Below, in pieces: positions 44,021-52,813 of a DNA stretch of 64,000 nucleotides. The notes beneath the pieces were generated by a model, which did no database searches, was not told the origin of the DNA, and saw only the letters and a program-made list of their open reading frames with translations. This DNA comes from Bin127 sp965221625 (GTDB lineage Bacteria; Chloroflexota; Dehalococcoidia; Lucifugimonadales; Lucifugimonadaceae), in NCBI GenBank assembly GCA_965221625.1, contig OZ244903.1, positions 1-64,000 on the forward strand. Reading direction: 5' to 3'. Within the stretch, counting starts at the first letter, position 1. Each line of letters begins with the position of its first letter. The translations under genes and the position numbers were made by a program.

Positions 44021-44054
44021 GTTGGCGGGGATCACGTTGTTGCTCCCCGCCAGC
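44021..44054 (+). other. stem-loop between binding-protein and permease genes
   Basis: GTTGGCGGGGA (44021-44031) pairs with TCCCCGCCAGC (44044-44054), 11 pairs including one G-U, around a 12-base loop. It is 32 bases after the binding-protein stop. There is no T-run, so it is more likely an mRNA-stabilising or partial termination element that lets the binding protein be made in excess. Confidence 0.6.
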
Positions 44055-44151
44055 GTGCCTTTCGCCATTTCCGCATCGCTGACGAGACTCAGGTTTGCGG
44101 TTCCGGCTCATTCGCAATAGTCGGGGCACGACGAACGTCTCGAACGACCCA

Positions 44152-45069
44152 ATGCGAACCTTTCTAGCCAGGCGAATCACCTACAGCATCGTTTTGCTGC
44201 TATCGACGACGATTTTCGTGTTCGTGATGTCGAGACAGGCCGGCGACCCGCGTCACCTCTTCCTCAATGAACAGACCACCGAAGCTGAATGGGTAGCATG
44301 GGGTGAAGAACTTGGTCTCGACAGGCCGCTTTATCAGCAGTACGTAATCTGGTTGGGCAACGCCATCATCGGTGATTTCGGGGAGTCGATTCTGCAACGG
44401 AGACCGGCGTTGGATGTCGTTGCCGAGAGGATCCCGGCGACGCTGGAGTTGGCCGCCGGTTCCTTCGTCTTCTCGATCGCCACCGGCATCCCGCTAGGTG
44501 TATTGTCAGCCCTCAAACGCGGCTCAATCTTCGACTACCTCGGCAGAACGTTCGCCTTGGTCGGACAAGCGGCACCTGTGTTTTGGCTCGGCATCGTCTT
44601 AGTGCTCATCTTCAGCGTCAACCTCAACTGGCTGCCCGTTGCCCGACGCGGCGATTGGCAACACTACATCTTGCCCTCAGTGACCCTGGGATGGTTGTTC
44701 GCATCAAGCTTCCTCCGACTCACCCGATCAGCAATGCTCGAGGTGCTCGATTCCGAGTTCATCAAATTCGCGCGGGCGAAAGGTGTCAACGACGCAACCG
44801 TCATCTGGAAACACGCCTTCCGCAATGCGCTCTTGCCATCGTTAACCTACGCGGGTCTATTGCTCGCCGGGCTCATTACCGGTGCCGTAATCACCGAAAC
44901 CATCTTTTCGTGGCCCGGGTTGGGCAGCTTAGCCGTAACCGCGGTACTGCAACTGGACTTTCCGGTGCTCACTGCGATCGTGTGCGTCATCACCCTCGCC
45001 TACGCCGGCATGGCACTGCTTGTCGACTTCCTCTACGCCTTAGCAGATCCGCGCATACGTTTGGAGTGA
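44152..45069 (+). CDS. peptide-type ABC permease, DppB-like, first copy
   Basis: A 305-residue permease from ATG 44152; the frame's earlier start would add an unconserved leader. It begins M-R-T-F-L-A-R-R-I-T-Y-S, as DppB-type permeases do, has six predicted helices, and the ATPase-contact loop F-A-R-A-K-G-V-N-D-A-T-V (about residue 205). It ends L-A-D-P-R-I-R, a hallmark of this subunit type. It should pair with a DppC-type subunit to form the channel. It follows the binding protein after a gap with a stem-loop. Confidence 0.93.
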   Translation: MRTFLARRITYSIVLLLSTTIFVFVMSRQAGDPRHLFLNEQTTEAEWVAWGEELGLDRPLYQQYVIWLGNAIIGDFGESILQRRPALDVVAERIPATLELAAGSFVFSIATGIPLGVLSALKRGSIFDYLGRTFALVGQAAPVFWLGIVLVLIFSVNLNWLPVARRGDWQHYILPSVTLGWLFASSFLRLTRSAMLEVLDSEFIKFARAKGVNDATVIWKHAFRNALLPSLTYAGLLLAGLITGAVITETIFSWPGLGSLAVTAVLQLDFPVLTAIVCVITLAYAGMALLVDFLYALADPRIRLE

Positions 45070-45175
45070 GGCGCACGGACCATAATCACCTACTGCCCCG
45101 AAGTTGCGTCCGACGATCCAACGATATGAGTAACTCACGTCTCCAGCCGTCCGATCATTCTGAACTGGGCGGAAG

Positions 45176-46135
45176 ATGCTGAAATTCTTCGCCAAGAGAC
45201 TCACCTACAGCATCGCATTGGTTTTCGCGGTGATGTTGTTTGTGTTCTCGATTTCGCGATTTATTGGCGATCCGCGCGATTACTACCTGGCTAAAGTTTG
45301 GTCACATTCGCATTTCAATGGCCGCGATCTGCTAATCGAAGAAATGGCCTGGGATAAACCACTGGTCGTGCGATTTTTCGTCTGGGGCAAAGCCGCGGTG
45401 TCGGGTGAAACTTGGTTCTGGAGGTCGGATGCAGTTGCGGTACATTCGATCGATCTGATCGTTGATGCGACACCAACCACAGCGTTGTTGGTAGCCGGGG
45501 GATTCGCCTTCTCTTTCGCGTTTGGCATCCCGTTCGGCGTGTTGTCCGCCTTATCTCGCGGATCGATACTCGATGGCGTGATCACAGCCTTCGCTCGCGC
45601 TGGACGATCATTGCCAGTCTTCTGGTTGGGCATCGTTCTACTGTTACTCTTCGCCCATGTTCTAGAGTGGTTGCCGGCACTAGACGCGGTGCAGATCTGG
45701 AGTAGAGCCGAGGAGATCCAATGGCATTACTTAGTTTTGCCCACCGTAAGTATGGGTACAGTATTCGCCGCGAACCTAATGCAGATCACTCGATCGGCAA
45801 TGTTCGAGGTCATAGAGTCTGAGCGTATAGCGTTCCTTAAAGCCAAAGGCATCATCGACAACAGAACTGTCTGGCGTCTGGCGGTTCGCAACGCACTGGT
45901 CACGTCCTTGGCACACTCGAGATTCCTTCCCGCAGGTCTAATCACCGGTGCTATAGTTCTCGAGTCGACGCTCGGGTTGGGAGGAGTAGGTTCTTTGGCC
46001 CTGTACGCGGTTCTCGGCGATGACTTCCCGCTACTCACTGGGATCATGTTGCTCGTCACTGCAACTTACGCCGTTCTATCACTCGTTGTCGACTTTTTCT
46101 ACGCCCTTGCAGACCCGCGGATCAGGCAGGGATGA
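45176..46135 (+). CDS. peptide-type ABC permease, DppB-like, second copy
   Basis: A 319-residue permease, also of DppB type: start M-L-K-F-F-A-K-R-L-T-Y-S, contact loop F-L-K-A-K-G-I-I-D-N-R-T, end L-A-D-P-R-I-R. It differs from the first copy in most other positions, so the duplication is old. Two B-type subunits before a single C-type subunit is not the usual BC pair; this gene might form its own complex with the same C subunit or replace it. It ends four bases before the DppC-like ATG. Confidence 0.92.
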   Translation: MLKFFAKRLTYSIALVFAVMLFVFSISRFIGDPRDYYLAKVWSHSHFNGRDLLIEEMAWDKPLVVRFFVWGKAAVSGETWFWRSDAVAVHSIDLIVDATPTTALLVAGGFAFSFAFGIPFGVLSALSRGSILDGVITAFARAGRSLPVFWLGIVLLLLFAHVLEWLPALDAVQIWSRAEEIQWHYLVLPTVSMGTVFAANLMQITRSAMFEVIESERIAFLKAKGIIDNRTVWRLAVRNALVTSLAHSRFLPAGLITGAIVLESTLGLGGVGSLALYAVLGDDFPLLTGIMLLVTATYAVLSLVVDFFYALADPRIRQG

Positions 46136-46139
46136 CCAC

Positions 46140-47060
46140 ATGAACGATGTCTCCAGCACAGCAACAACCGCGTCTCAGGTTGCGGGCGAGGATTCGTCGC
46201 CGACGTCAAGATGGAGTGCAATTCTGCGGGTGGTACGTCGGTGGCCCATTATCCCGATCATCTTGATTTCGATGCTAGTGATTGCGGCAGCCTTTGCTGA
46301 GGTTCTGACACCATATGATCCGGAGAAGGACGATCTGCTTGCGAGGAATACGCCGCCGATGTGGCAAGAAGGCGGTGACACTTCACACATTCTCGGCACC
46401 GACCCATTGGGCCGAGACATCCTTGCTCGCATCATCTACGGCGCGCGCACCTCACTCCTTATTGCAACGATCGTGCTCTCGATCGGCACGGTATTCGGCT
46501 TAGTCGTCGGACTGATCGCCGGATACGTTGGAGGCACCGTAGATGAAATCTTGATGCGCGTCGTCGATTTCACGTTCGCGGTGCCATTCATCCTCGTCGC
46601 CCTAGTCACGGTCATCGTATATGGGCAGTCGTTCGCACTGGTCATCATCCTGCTCACGATATTCAGTTGGAACGGCGTCGCACGGCAAGCCCGCGCAGAG
46701 ACGTTAAGTTTGAAGACACGCGACTACGTGGCCGCGGCATTGGTGGCCGGTGCGAGTATCTGGCGCATCCTTTTGAAACACTTGGCACCGGGGTTGATAA
46801 ACACAGTAATCGTAGTCACGACGTTGCACTTGGGTGCATTGATCCTGACCGAAGCGAGTTTGTCCTTCCTAGGTGTCGGAATCCCGCCTCCCACGCCGGC
46901 ATGGGGCGTGATGGTGGCTGAAGGTCGGAACTACATCTACACGGAGTGGTGGATATCATTCTTCCCTGGACTCGCCATAACGCTGACCGTGCTTGCATTC
47001 AACTTTCTCGGCGATTGGTTCCGAGACCGTTTCGATCCGCGATTAAGGCAGTTGGATTGA
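46140..47060 (+). CDS. peptide-type ABC permease, DppC-like
   Basis: A 306-residue permease from ATG 46140; an earlier in-frame start would lie inside the previous gene. It has the DppC N-terminal helix followed by the segment H-I-L-G-T-D-P-L-G-R-D-I-L-A-R-I-I-Y-G-A-R, typical of this subunit, and ends F-L-G-D-W-F-R-D-R-F-D-P-R. With a B-type subunit it forms the channel. No ATPase gene (DppD/DppF) follows; the next gene is a dehydrogenase. The ATPases must be encoded elsewhere or shared with another system. Confidence 0.94.
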   Translation: MNDVSSTATTASQVAGEDSSPTSRWSAILRVVRRWPIIPIILISMLVIAAAFAEVLTPYDPEKDDLLARNTPPMWQEGGDTSHILGTDPLGRDILARIIYGARTSLLIATIVLSIGTVFGLVVGLIAGYVGGTVDEILMRVVDFTFAVPFILVALVTVIVYGQSFALVIILLTIFSWNGVARQARAETLSLKTRDYVAAALVAGASIWRILLKHLAPGLINTVIVVTTLHLGALILTEASLSFLGVGIPPPTPAWGVMVAEGRNYIYTEWWISFFPGLAITLTVLAFNFLGDWFRDRFDPRLRQLD

Positions 47061-47133
47061 ACGCATTAGACGCCGACAATCGAACCACTCGACTAACCGC
47101 TGGAACCGACCTTACGAACTGGAGCATCACGCG

Positions 47134-48033
47134 ATGAAGATTGCTTGGATCGGCCTCGGGCATATGGGCAAACCGATGGCAAAGTACATTATGAACGCTG
47201 CCGACGTCTTCACTGTCCACGATTTGCGACCCGATGCGGCGATTGACATGCTTGAGGATGGCGCAAAGTGGGCGGACTCTCCTGCCGAGGCTGCGCAGGG
47301 GCAGGATCTGGTCGTTACTTGCCTGCCGATGCCGCAACATGTGGAAGCTGTCAACTTTGGTGAAGACGGAATATCGGATGGGGTCGATGAAGAAACCATC
47401 GTAATCGACTGCACCTCGAACTCGCTCGACATGGTGCGATCGATCCACGCGCGCTATGCGGATAGAGGCGTCACTTTTCTCGACACCCCGGTGAGCGGCG
47501 GCGTGGTCGGCGCGATTAAGCGCGATCTGGCTGTCTACGTCGGAGGTGACCACGATGCGTTTCAACGCATCAAGGCGGCCCTAGACGCGATGGGCGACAA
47601 GGTGATGTATTGCGGCGACATCGGAACTGGCACCGTTTGCAAGTTGAGCAACCAGCTATTCGGCGCAATCGTTGGCCAAGCTCGCATGGAGGTGTTGACC
47701 GCTGGGGTTAAAGCTGGAGTGAAACTCGATGTTTTGGTAGAGGCCATACACCAAGGCACCGGAGGCAAAAATCGGCCGTTCGAAGGTTTCGAACCACCTG
47801 TCGGCGACGGGTACGAAGAAGACGAACTCACATTCTTCTTCGAACTCGGTGCTAAAGACGTTCGCTTGGCAAATGAGATCGGACGCTCCCATCAAGTGCC
47901 CCAACCTTTGGCCAACCTAGTTGAGGCGCGCAACATCGAAGCACTAAATCGCGGATGGGGGCGCAAACGGAACGAGGTGGTTGCGGAAATTCAACAGGAG
48001 ATATCGAACGTGGTGCTCAAGGAACACAGGTAG
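47134..48033 (+). CDS. 3-hydroxyisobutyrate dehydrogenase-family oxidoreductase
   Basis: A 299-residue beta-hydroxyacid dehydrogenase. It has the N-terminal nucleotide motif I-G-L-G-H-M-G-K-P-M, the substrate-binding segment D-T-P-V-S-G-G-V-V-G-A, and the catalytic Lys segment G-T-V-C-K-L-S-N-Q-L. These enzymes oxidise small 3-hydroxy acids such as 3-hydroxyisobutyrate, tartronate semialdehyde or sulfonate analogues with NAD(P). The substrate is not determined by sequence. Position 73 bases after the permease genes suggests it processes an imported compound, which is inference. Confidence 0.88.
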   Translation: MKIAWIGLGHMGKPMAKYIMNAADVFTVHDLRPDAAIDMLEDGAKWADSPAEAAQGQDLVVTCLPMPQHVEAVNFGEDGISDGVDEETIVIDCTSNSLDMVRSIHARYADRGVTFLDTPVSGGVVGAIKRDLAVYVGGDHDAFQRIKAALDAMGDKVMYCGDIGTGTVCKLSNQLFGAIVGQARMEVLTAGVKAGVKLDVLVEAIHQGTGGKNRPFEGFEPPVGDGYEEDELTFFFELGAKDVRLANEIGRSHQVPQPLANLVEARNIEALNRGWGRKRNEVVAEIQQEISNVVLKEHR

Positions 48034-48076
48034 ATAAAATCGAGAAGCAGCATCTAGCAATCAAGGCGAAGACAAT

Positions 48077-48319
48077 ATGATTACCGCGCCACCCGGCATC
48101 AGGACCGTCATCGACAGCATCGGAACTATGGTCGCCTCTGAAGGCGGATCTCTCGAGTTGCTCGAGTTGACCGACGACTACATGAAGATAAAGTACATCG
48201 CCGGCGTGAACGAGGAATGCCCGGAGTGCGTACCGATGACGGATGCGGTTTACCAATTCATGCGCGCATCGCTCGACATTCACGCACCTCACATCGCAAC
48301 TCTCGAAGTGATTGATTGA
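48077..48319 (+). CDS. NifU C-terminal-domain-like mini-protein
   Basis: An 80-residue protein. Its pattern, a helix I-R-T-V-I-D-S-I, then E-G-G-S-L-E-L-L-E-L, a beta strand, a C-P-E-C pair (Cys48, Cys51) and a second helix ending P-H-I-A-T-L-E-V-I, follows the NifU/Nfu C-terminal domain that carries Fe-S clusters. The usual motif is C-x-x-C, as here, but the preceding residues (N-E-E) are atypical. An Fe-S carrier role is plausible but not proven. It is convergent with the RNase P RNA gene, only seven bases from its 3' end. Confidence 0.6.
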   Translation: MITAPPGIRTVIDSIGTMVASEGGSLELLELTDDYMKIKYIAGVNEECPECVPMTDAVYQFMRASLDIHAPHIATLEVID

Positions 48320-48325
48320 GCGACT

Positions 48326-48741
48326 GAGGCGGACTGTAAGCCGAGTTCTGTCCAGCCTGCGATCAGGTTTACAACCCGTAGGGCCTTCCTCCCTGCATCT
48401 TTAGACTGGTGCGACCATCCATCTCGAGTCGCAGTTGCCCACGACCTCTAGCGGCCTACCCGGGAGTCTACGCGGGCAATCGTATTGACACTCCCCTATT
48501 TGGCCTTGCACCGGGTGGGGTTTACCGTGCCGTCAACGTTACCGCTGACGCGGTGCGCTCTTACCGCACCTTTTCACCCTTACCCAAACGCTCGCGAGAG
48601 TGCTTAGGCGGTCTGCTTTCTGTTGCACTTGCCGTCGGGTCGCCCCGCCCTGCCGTTAGCAGGCACCTTTGCCCGTCAGTGCTCGGACTTTCCTCTGCAA
48701 TGCCGGATTTAACAGCATTGAAGCGGTCGCACGTCCGCCTC
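48326..48741 (-). ncRNA. rnpB: RNase P RNA
   Basis: On the minus strand the sequence begins GAGGCGGAC and ends GTCCGCCTC, closing helix P1. The universally conserved segments are present: GAGGAAAGTCCGAGC near the 5' end (around 48680-48695) and ACAGAACTCGGCTTACAG near the 3' end. Length of about 416 bases suits bacterial type A. It is the catalytic RNA that cuts 5' leaders from tRNA precursors. End positions are set by the P1 pairing and could be a few bases off. Confidence 0.93.
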
Positions 48742-48789
48742 ATCTATGTCTGAGAGTACCACACGGTGCCGATCCGGAGCGCGGCACCA

Positions 48790-50394
48790 TCAGTTGACGA
48801 AACGTGGGTGCACGCTGACCTCATCATCCGTCACTCTGACTTCGTCGACCAAAGCACTAAGTGCTTCGCGTGCCTTCATCACGTCGTCGGAACCAACGAT
48901 GTCTGCAATCAAATCCTTGACCATGCTAACGCGTGTGCGTTTGCCATCGCGTCCGGTGCCATCGGCTGATGGTTCCGCTTGCTCTTCCTCGTGCGCCTTG
49001 CGAACGCGTTTGAGCTTGTCGAGGAGCGGTTCCAAATCTTCGATGTCGCCCTTGCTCGAAGACACGAGCCTCACTCCATTCAGGAACGTTTTTTCAGCTT
49101 CCTCCAGCTGCTGTTCGAGCGAGATCTTCGCGATTGCCGGGACAATACTCTCAACTACCGACGCATCAAGGCCGCCGATCGCCCTCCGAACCTGCCCGTC
49201 AAGTTCATCAGCACGCCAACGGGGGCATTTCGGGTTTTCCTCACCGTTCCGGTTGCCACGTCGGTACTGACACTCATAAAACTCGTAATATCGATACGTC
49301 TTGACCGCCAAAGATTCGTCGCGTCGTCGCCATCGCCTGCGGCGCGTTAATCCTGGCACGCCATGTCCGCAGTGGGCACACTTCAACACGCCACCGAGTA
49401 GGAATGGTGCCTGCGTTTCGGAGAGGCGTCGTCGTCGTTGTTTGCGGAATAACTCGTTCTGGGCTTTGCGGAAGAGCGAACGCTTGATGATCGGTTCGTG
49501 ATTGCCCGCAACCAAGAAACCGTAACGGGTGTAGGTTCCGGTGTAGACGCGATTCTTCAGAATAATGGAGATGGTTGCAGTGGACCATGGCTTGCCAGTC
49601 CGAGTCGGTATTCGCGCATCCGTCAACCGTTGAGCAATCAAGCGCATGCCCAACTTACGCCCATCTGACTCCGCAGCGGATTCGGCATCCGCGTCAACCC
49701 CTTCACCGACGTACCACTGAAAAACCTGTTTGACGACTTCCGCTTCCTCAGGAACCGGTTTCAAGGTGCCGTCGGCACCGCTCCGATAACCGTAGGGGGT
49801 CCGTCCTAGCACTTGACCGCGCGCTGCCTTTTCGCGGATGCGACTCCGGATTTGCTTGCGGAACCAATCGGCGTCGCCTCGCATGCCCAGCAACTCTTCG
49901 CCGTTCTGCAACGGGTCGGGAAGCTCGGGATCAGTGCAGATGACGTCTGATCCGGATCTTCTAACCAACAGCAACCGTTGAACCAGCGTCTCGAGATCGG
50001 TCGCAAGATGAGAAGAATCCGGTACGACGACCAATGCCGGACGGCCGCGACGACCTTCAATCAGCTCCATCAACCTCGCGAATTGGCGATCGCCGAACTC
50101 CGCGGAACCGTCGTAGCGTTGTCGTGTAACCGCGTTAGAACCGTCATCTTCCCTTGGGTTGTCATCGGTGCCAAGCACAGCGACGAGATGGTGACCGCCG
50201 GCGTGGCAGTACCGAATAATCTGCTCGACCACGTTGGTCGATTGCTCGGAGACTTGGTGGACGATCCCAGACAGATGACCCCATGACCCGGCTGAGGGAT
50301 CCAAAGATGGCGGCCACTCGTCCGTCGACTCGGAAGCAAAGCTGACGCGGCTGTCGAATGCCCGATATCGATCAACGTAGCCAATGGCTCGCAT
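48790..50394 (-). CDS. large serine recombinase-like protein, catalytic residues apparently lost
   Basis: A 534-residue protein with the large serine recombinase layout: resolvase-like N-terminal domain (to about residue 165), recombinase domain (G-Q-V-L-G-R-T-P-Y-G-Y-R, then I-L-K-N-R-V-Y-T-G-T-Y), zinc ribbon (C-A-H-C-G-H...C-Q-Y-R...C-P) and a C-terminal coiled coil. In the N-terminal domain the usual Y-x-R-V-S is Y-V-D-R-Y, and the usual D-R-L-x-R is D-S-S-H-L-A, so the nucleophilic Ser and key Arg residues seem absent. The frame is otherwise intact. It is five bases upstream-linked to the zinc-ribbon gene 50400-51164 and next to rnpB. No att sites or phage genes were seen. It may be a domesticated DNA-binding protein. 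Confidence 0.8.
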   Translation of the reverse strand: MRAIGYVDRYRAFDSRVSFASESTDEWPPSLDPSAGSWGHLSGIVHQVSEQSTNVVEQIIRYCHAGGHHLVAVLGTDDNPREDDGSNAVTRQRYDGSAEFGDRQFARLMELIEGRRGRPALVVVPDSSHLATDLETLVQRLLLVRRSGSDVICTDPELPDPLQNGEELLGMRGDADWFRKQIRSRIREKAARGQVLGRTPYGYRSGADGTLKPVPEEAEVVKQVFQWYVGEGVDADAESAAESDGRKLGMRLIAQRLTDARIPTRTGKPWSTATISIILKNRVYTGTYTRYGFLVAGNHEPIIKRSLFRKAQNELFRKQRRRRLSETQAPFLLGGVLKCAHCGHGVPGLTRRRRWRRRDESLAVKTYRYYEFYECQYRRGNRNGEENPKCPRWRADELDGQVRRAIGGLDASVVESIVPAIAKISLEQQLEEAEKTFLNGVRLVSSSKGDIEDLEPLLDKLKRVRKAHEEEQAEPSADGTGRDGKRTRVSMVKDLIADIVGSDDVMKAREALSALVDEVRVTDDEVSVHPRFVN

Positions 50395-50399
50395 TGGAT

Positions 50400-51164
50400 T
50401 TATCCCACGCTAAGCGTGATTAGGTACTTGCCGCAGTGACAGAGAATCGGCTCAGTCGAGTTCTTCAAGGTATTCAACTCGCCCATCGACACCCGCTCTG
50501 AGCATCCCGCGCAGATATCTCGCTCCACTACCGTAACCGCCGTCCCGCCGTTGTTCTTGAATAGTCGCGTGTATTCGCCCAGATGACGCTTGGGGACTTC
50601 GTTTGCTGTTTCGTTGCGATACTTGAGTGCTTCGTTGTACTCCTCAGCGATCCGCGCCTGCTCGTCAGTCCCGATTTTCTTCTGCTCTTCCCACTCAATC
50701 TCCATCGTCGCAACCCGTTCCTCAAGGTCCGTCAATACTTGCCCGGCTTCGCGCGCCGCTACCCGTATCGGCTCAATCTCCTTCTCGATCGTCTCGATGC
50801 GATTGGAATGCTCCTGTACCCTCAACTCCATCTTGATTAGGTCACGAGGGTTGTTCGTGCCGTAATCGCCGTATAGTCGATCCTCCATCTCAAGTCGTCG
50901 TTGATTCTCCGATGCCCTTTCCAGTTCCAATCGCTTCATCGCCACTTCGGCCTGCAATTGGGTCCGTTTTGCCCGATCGCGTTCATCGCGCAACGATTTC
51001 AAACGATTCGCCCGATCCTGCAAGTCTTGTGTAATCTGGCTGTACGTTCTACGTTGTCGCAGCAGATCCTGGTCAAGGTCCTGAAGCGCAAGTAAGGCAT
51101 CAAAGGTGTTCAAATTCTCCACTCCCGGGAACCATTCCTCGACTGGATTGACGGCGGTCGACAA
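50400..51164 (-). CDS. coiled-coil zinc-ribbon protein (C4-type, CT398-like)
   Basis: A 254-residue protein made of a long coiled coil (about residues 20-200) and a C-terminal zinc ribbon with C-A-G-C and C-H-C-G pairs. This is the layout of the PF02591 family, found next to housekeeping genes in many bacteria, with a proposed but unsettled role in nucleic-acid or protein handling. TTG 51164 is the open start; a second TTG at 51113 with GGGAG upstream would give the more typical N-terminus N-T-F-D-A-L-L-A-L-Q. The recombinase-like gene follows after five bases, so both are made from one transcript. Confidence 0.83.
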   Translation of the reverse strand: MSTAVNPVEEWFPGVENLNTFDALLALQDLDQDLLRQRRTYSQITQDLQDRANRLKSLRDERDRAKRTQLQAEVAMKRLELERASENQRRLEMEDRLYGDYGTNNPRDLIKMELRVQEHSNRIETIEKEIEPIRVAAREAGQVLTDLEERVATMEIEWEEQKKIGTDEQARIAEEYNEALKYRNETANEVPKRHLGEYTRLFKNNGGTAVTVVERDICAGCSERVSMGELNTLKNSTEPILCHCGKYLITLSVG

Positions 51165-51293
51165 TACCTAACTTTATCACAACAAAACGCGTAGGGATTT
51201 TCTCCTTTCAACTCACGTCTGCCCGTCCAACAGCGACCGCGGACGGCGTTATAGATTAGACGGAGTAACTTCAATTGCCAACCCATTCCCGCA

Positions 51294-52790
51294 ATGCTTC
51301 CTTTACCTGCATTCGTAAGAAATTCGCCCCGAACTCGCATCGTCTGCACCATCGGACCGGCGACTGGTAACGTGCAATCGGTGAAGCGACTCATCCGCGC
51401 CGGGATGTCGGTGGCGAGGCTCAACCTATCTCACGGTGAAGCCGAAGATCACCACGCCTACGTGAAAGCCGTTCGTACTGCCGCCAACGAATCCGGTGTG
51501 CCCATCGGCATCTTGGCAGATCTGCCGGGTCCTAAGTACCGCATCGGAGAGGTCGATGCAGAAGTCGCGTCCCTTGAAGGCGGCCGCGCATTCATCGATG
51601 TCGCCAATCGCCAGAAGTTCACTCTCACAACAAAGCGATTACGAACGAATTCAGAACGCGGCACCGTCTGGCCCGCAGGTCTGCACCGGGACATCAAACC
51701 GCGAGCAAAGATTCTCATCGACGAGGGTACTGTCGAGCTGCGCGTCGACGAGGTGGTTGGCGAAGAAATCGTCTGCACGGTACTAAGGGGAGGCAAGATT
51801 GAAAGCAATAAGGCGGTAACCGCCCCGGGGAATACATCCACCCTCGGTTATTTCACCGACGAGACCGTTGCGGCCCTCAAGTTCTCCATCGAAGCTGACG
51901 TAGACTTCGTCGGTCTTTCTTACATTCGCAATCGCGACGACCTCCGTGCAGTGAGAGAGAGACTAAACTCCGCCGGCCGAGATCCGCATCTCGTCTCCAA
52001 GATTGAGATTAAGGAGGCGGTTGATAATCTCGCCGAAATCCTCGACGAAACAGATGCCATCATGGTCGCCCGCGGCGATCTAGGCGTCGAGATGCCGCTC
52101 CACTTGGTACCGACGATTCAGAAACGCATAATCCGAATGGCCAACGAAGTCGGCAAACCCGTCATCACCGCCACACAGATGCTGGAATCGATGCGTGAAC
52201 ACCCGGAACCCACTCGCGCGGAATCGACCGATGTCTACAACGCTGTTCGAGATGGTACCGACGCCGTGATGCTGTCGGCCGAGACTTCTATCGGCAAGTA
52301 CCCCAGCCGCGCGGTGCAGTTCATGGCGCGCGTCTCCAAACAAGCAGAAAAGTTCCTCGACAACGAGATGCTACGGGATCGGCGCATGAACATTGTCGAC
52401 AAAGAAGGACAACACGCCCAGGTTAACTCCATCATCGCATTCGACGCCGCAAGAACCGCTGACGTTCTGCAGTCAAAGGCGATAGTAACTTTCACCGAGA
52501 CAGGCGTTACCGCCGATCGCGTTGCCGCATTCCGACCACGCACGCGCATCTTCGCTCTCTCGCCAGATCCGAGAACGCTTTCTCGACTTTGCATGCGATG
52601 GGGCGTCACACCGCTCCTCGCCGAAAGATTAAGTGAACTCGATGAAATGTTCCGTTACACAGGCGAGTTGACCAAGCAACTAGGCATCGCCGCAAACGGG
52701 GATACGGTCGTCCTTGTCGCAGGCGTGCCGATCGGTCTGTCGGGAAGCACCAATCTGCTACGTGTGATCAACGTGGGAGACGACCTTTAG
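51294..52790 (+). CDS. pyk: pyruvate kinase
   Basis: A 498-residue pyruvate kinase. It begins with R-I-V-C-T-I-G-P-A-T, has S-K-I-E-I-K-E-A-V with the catalytic Lys region, the metal-site segment V-A-R-G-D-L-G-V-E-M-P, and the signature D-G-T-D-A-V-M-L-S-A-E-T-S-I-G-K-Y-P. The C-terminal domain is complete. It makes ATP and pyruvate from phosphoenolpyruvate in glycolysis. It is divergent from the zinc-ribbon gene and ends at a short hairpin before convergent genes. Confidence 0.95.
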   Translation: MLPLPAFVRNSPRTRIVCTIGPATGNVQSVKRLIRAGMSVARLNLSHGEAEDHHAYVKAVRTAANESGVPIGILADLPGPKYRIGEVDAEVASLEGGRAFIDVANRQKFTLTTKRLRTNSERGTVWPAGLHRDIKPRAKILIDEGTVELRVDEVVGEEIVCTVLRGGKIESNKAVTAPGNTSTLGYFTDETVAALKFSIEADVDFVGLSYIRNRDDLRAVRERLNSAGRDPHLVSKIEIKEAVDNLAEILDETDAIMVARGDLGVEMPLHLVPTIQKRIIRMANEVGKPVITATQMLESMREHPEPTRAESTDVYNAVRDGTDAVMLSAETSIGKYPSRAVQFMARVSKQAEKFLDNEMLRDRRMNIVDKEGQHAQVNSIIAFDAARTADVLQSKAIVTFTETGVTADRVAAFRPRTRIFALSPDPRTLSRLCMRWGVTPLLAERLSELDEMFRYTGELTKQLGIAANGDTVVLVAGVPIGLSGSTNLLRVINVGDDL

Positions 52791-52792
52791 CG

Positions 52793-52810
52793 CAGCCCCG
52801 TTGAGGGCTG
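52793..52810. terminator. short hairpin between convergent genes
   Basis: CAGCCC (52793-52798) and GGGCTG (52805-52810) form a perfect six-base stem three bases after the pyk stop and just before the stop of the convergent DUF4129 gene. There is no clear T-run, so termination is probable only from position. Confidence 0.45.
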
Positions 52811-52813
52811 TCT

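Noticed and set aside
48326..50394. Integrative element inserted at rnpB with the serine recombinase
   Set aside because: No direct repeat of the rnpB end, no cargo genes and no composition change were seen; the recombinase is at the 5' side of rnpB and is linked to a housekeeping-type gene.
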